From NCBI RefSeq assembly GCF_900103975.1, contig NZ_FNIR01000004.1:186001-250000 (forward strand): a DNA stretch of 64,000 nucleotides, written 5' to 3'. Below the pieces are notes generated by a model, which saw only the letters and a list, made by a program, of their open reading frames with translations, did not search any database and had not been told where the DNA came from. Below, one piece after another: positions 63,368 through 64,000 of the stretch. Position numbers and translations under genes: made by a program. How positions within the stretch are numbered: position 1 is the first letter of the stretch; each line of letters begins with the position of its first letter. Source of the DNA: Klenkia soli. GTDB lineage: Bacteria; Actinomycetota; Actinomycetes; Mycobacteriales; Geodermatophilaceae.

Positions 63368-64000
63368 GTGCCCGACAGCCTGACCATCGACCTGCCCGCC
63401 GACGAGGACCTGCACGTCCTGGTGCCCTCCCGCGCGCTCGGGGCGCACCTCGAGCAGCTGGATCCGCGCATCCGTGCGCACCGCGTCGACCCCGCCGACG
63501 GCCCGCCCACCGGTGACGCCGCGCGCGCCCGCATCTGGGTGCCGGCGGGCGGGTCGGCCATCCCCGACGGCTTCCTCGACGGGCTGCCCGACCTGCGCCT
63601 GGTGCAGCTGATGAGCGCCGGTGCGGAGAAGTTCGTGGGGGCGCTGCCCGAGGGCGTCGTGCTCTGCAACGCCCGTGGCGCGCACACCCCGGCCACCGCG
63701 GAGTGGGCGGTCGCCGCCGCCCTGGCCGCCCAGCGCGGCATCCCGCACTTCACCCGCGAGCAGGACGCCGGTCGCTGGTCCTTCGGCACCGAGCACTCGA
63801 TGGTCGGTGCGAACGTGCTGGTCGTCGGGGCCGGGGACATCGGCCGGCTGATCGGTCGCATGCTGGCCGGGTTCGACGTCGACCTCACCTACGTCGCCCG
63901 CACCGCCCGGGACGGCGTCCGCCCGACGTCGGAGCTGCCCGAGCTGCTGCCGACCGCCGACGTCGTCGTCCTCATCGTGCCGGTGACCGACGAGACGACC
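63368..64000 (+). CDS. D-isomer-specific 2-hydroxyacid dehydrogenase (3' end outside the window)
   Basis: The first 211 codons of an intact frame that runs off the right edge. The N-terminal substrate domain includes LPDLRLVQLMSAGAEKFV and a typical HTPATAEWAVAAALAAQR helix. The NAD-binding fold begins VLVVGAGDIGRLIGRML with a GxGxxG glycine pattern, and ends in LLPTADVVVLIVPVTDETT. Its relatives are phosphoglycerate- or glyoxylate/hydroxypyruvate-reductase-type enzymes that reduce 2-keto acids. The catalytic Arg, Glu and His are probably partly beyond the edge, so the substrate is unassigned. The start is supported by TAACGT 8 nt upstream. Divergent from the sugar dehydrogenase gene. Confidence 0.88.
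   Translation, partial: MPDSLTIDLPADEDLHVLVPSRALGAHLEQLDPRIRAHRVDPADGPPTGDAARARIWVPAGGSAIPDGFLDGLPDLRLVQLMSAGAEKFVGALPEGVVLCNARGAHTPATAEWAVAAALAAQRGIPHFTREQDAGRWSFGTEHSMVGANVLVVGAGDIGRLIGRMLAGFDVDLTYVARTARDGVRPTSELPELLPTADVVVLIVPVTDETT

Overview
This window is chromosomal DNA from a very GC-rich actinobacterium, most likely a member of the Geodermatophilaceae (Modestobacter, Blastococcus, Geodermatophilus). The taxonomic call is an inference. It rests on the third-position GC bias, NucS in place of MutS/MutL, an ImuA'-ImuB-DnaE2 mutasome, a GlgE-type glycogen pathway, both LigA and LigB, and many leaderless-looking starts. Gene order broadly follows, from memory, the Streptomyces coelicolor region from about SCO538x (nucS) through scy/filP-mce-thiolase-meaB and glgB-mak-treS-glgE-glgP to ligA and gatCAB. 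The right half also resembles M. tuberculosis Rv3029c to Rv3009c. I see no insertion sequence, prophage, CRISPR array, rRNA or tRNA gene.

Layout. 1-4.8 kb: mutation control, with dnaE2 (5' end only), imuB and imuA' behind a perfect LexA box, then a dicarboxylate symporter and the mismatch endonuclease nucS. 4.9-17 kb: acyl-CoA chemistry (a duplicated 3-hydroxyacyl-CoA dehydrogenase, crotonyl-CoA carboxylase/reductase, methylmalonyl-CoA epimerase, thiolase, MeaB). Set among these are a class F sortase with a putative surface protein, a large membrane protein and a Scy/FilP-like coiled-coil protein. 17-23 kb: a CrtI-like oxidoreductase, a DUF559 nuclease-like gene bracketed by palindromic repeats, a P60 hydrolase, a YbbN-like thioredoxin/TPR protein and a zinc-peptidase lipoprotein. 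23-37 kb: the GlgE pathway operon glgE-treS-mak-glgB, divergent glgP, an FHA protein and glgX.

37-46 kb: a stand-alone ABC ATPase, enoyl-CoA hydratase, a four-gene ABC importer followed by the cysteine desulfhydrase cds1, and etfBA. 46-51.5 kb: ligB, an MFS transporter, a cysteine desulfurase and mnmA, each overlapping the next by 4 nt. 51.6-64 kb: a cell-wall-anchored 5'-nucleotidase, a MetE-like protein, ligA, an ACT-domain protein, the gatC-gatA-(63-aa membrane protein)-gatB-acetyltransferase operon, a sugar dehydrogenase lipoprotein and a truncated 2-hydroxyacid dehydrogenase.

How the parts connect. The thiolase, hydroxyacyl-CoA dehydrogenase, Ccr, epimerase, MeaB, hydratase and ETF genes make or use C4 acyl-CoAs. 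Three of these units (dehydrogenase, ccr, etfBA) share a 16-bp inverted repeat placed over the presumed -10 region, suggesting one unseen repressor. Other notable observations are a chain of three 5-codon mini-ORFs created by a 14-bp tandem repeat between imuA' and imuB, predicted different cofactor preferences in the two halves of the dehydrogenase, the palindrome family around the DUF559 gene, and an apparent CTG start codon in the ABC importer operon.
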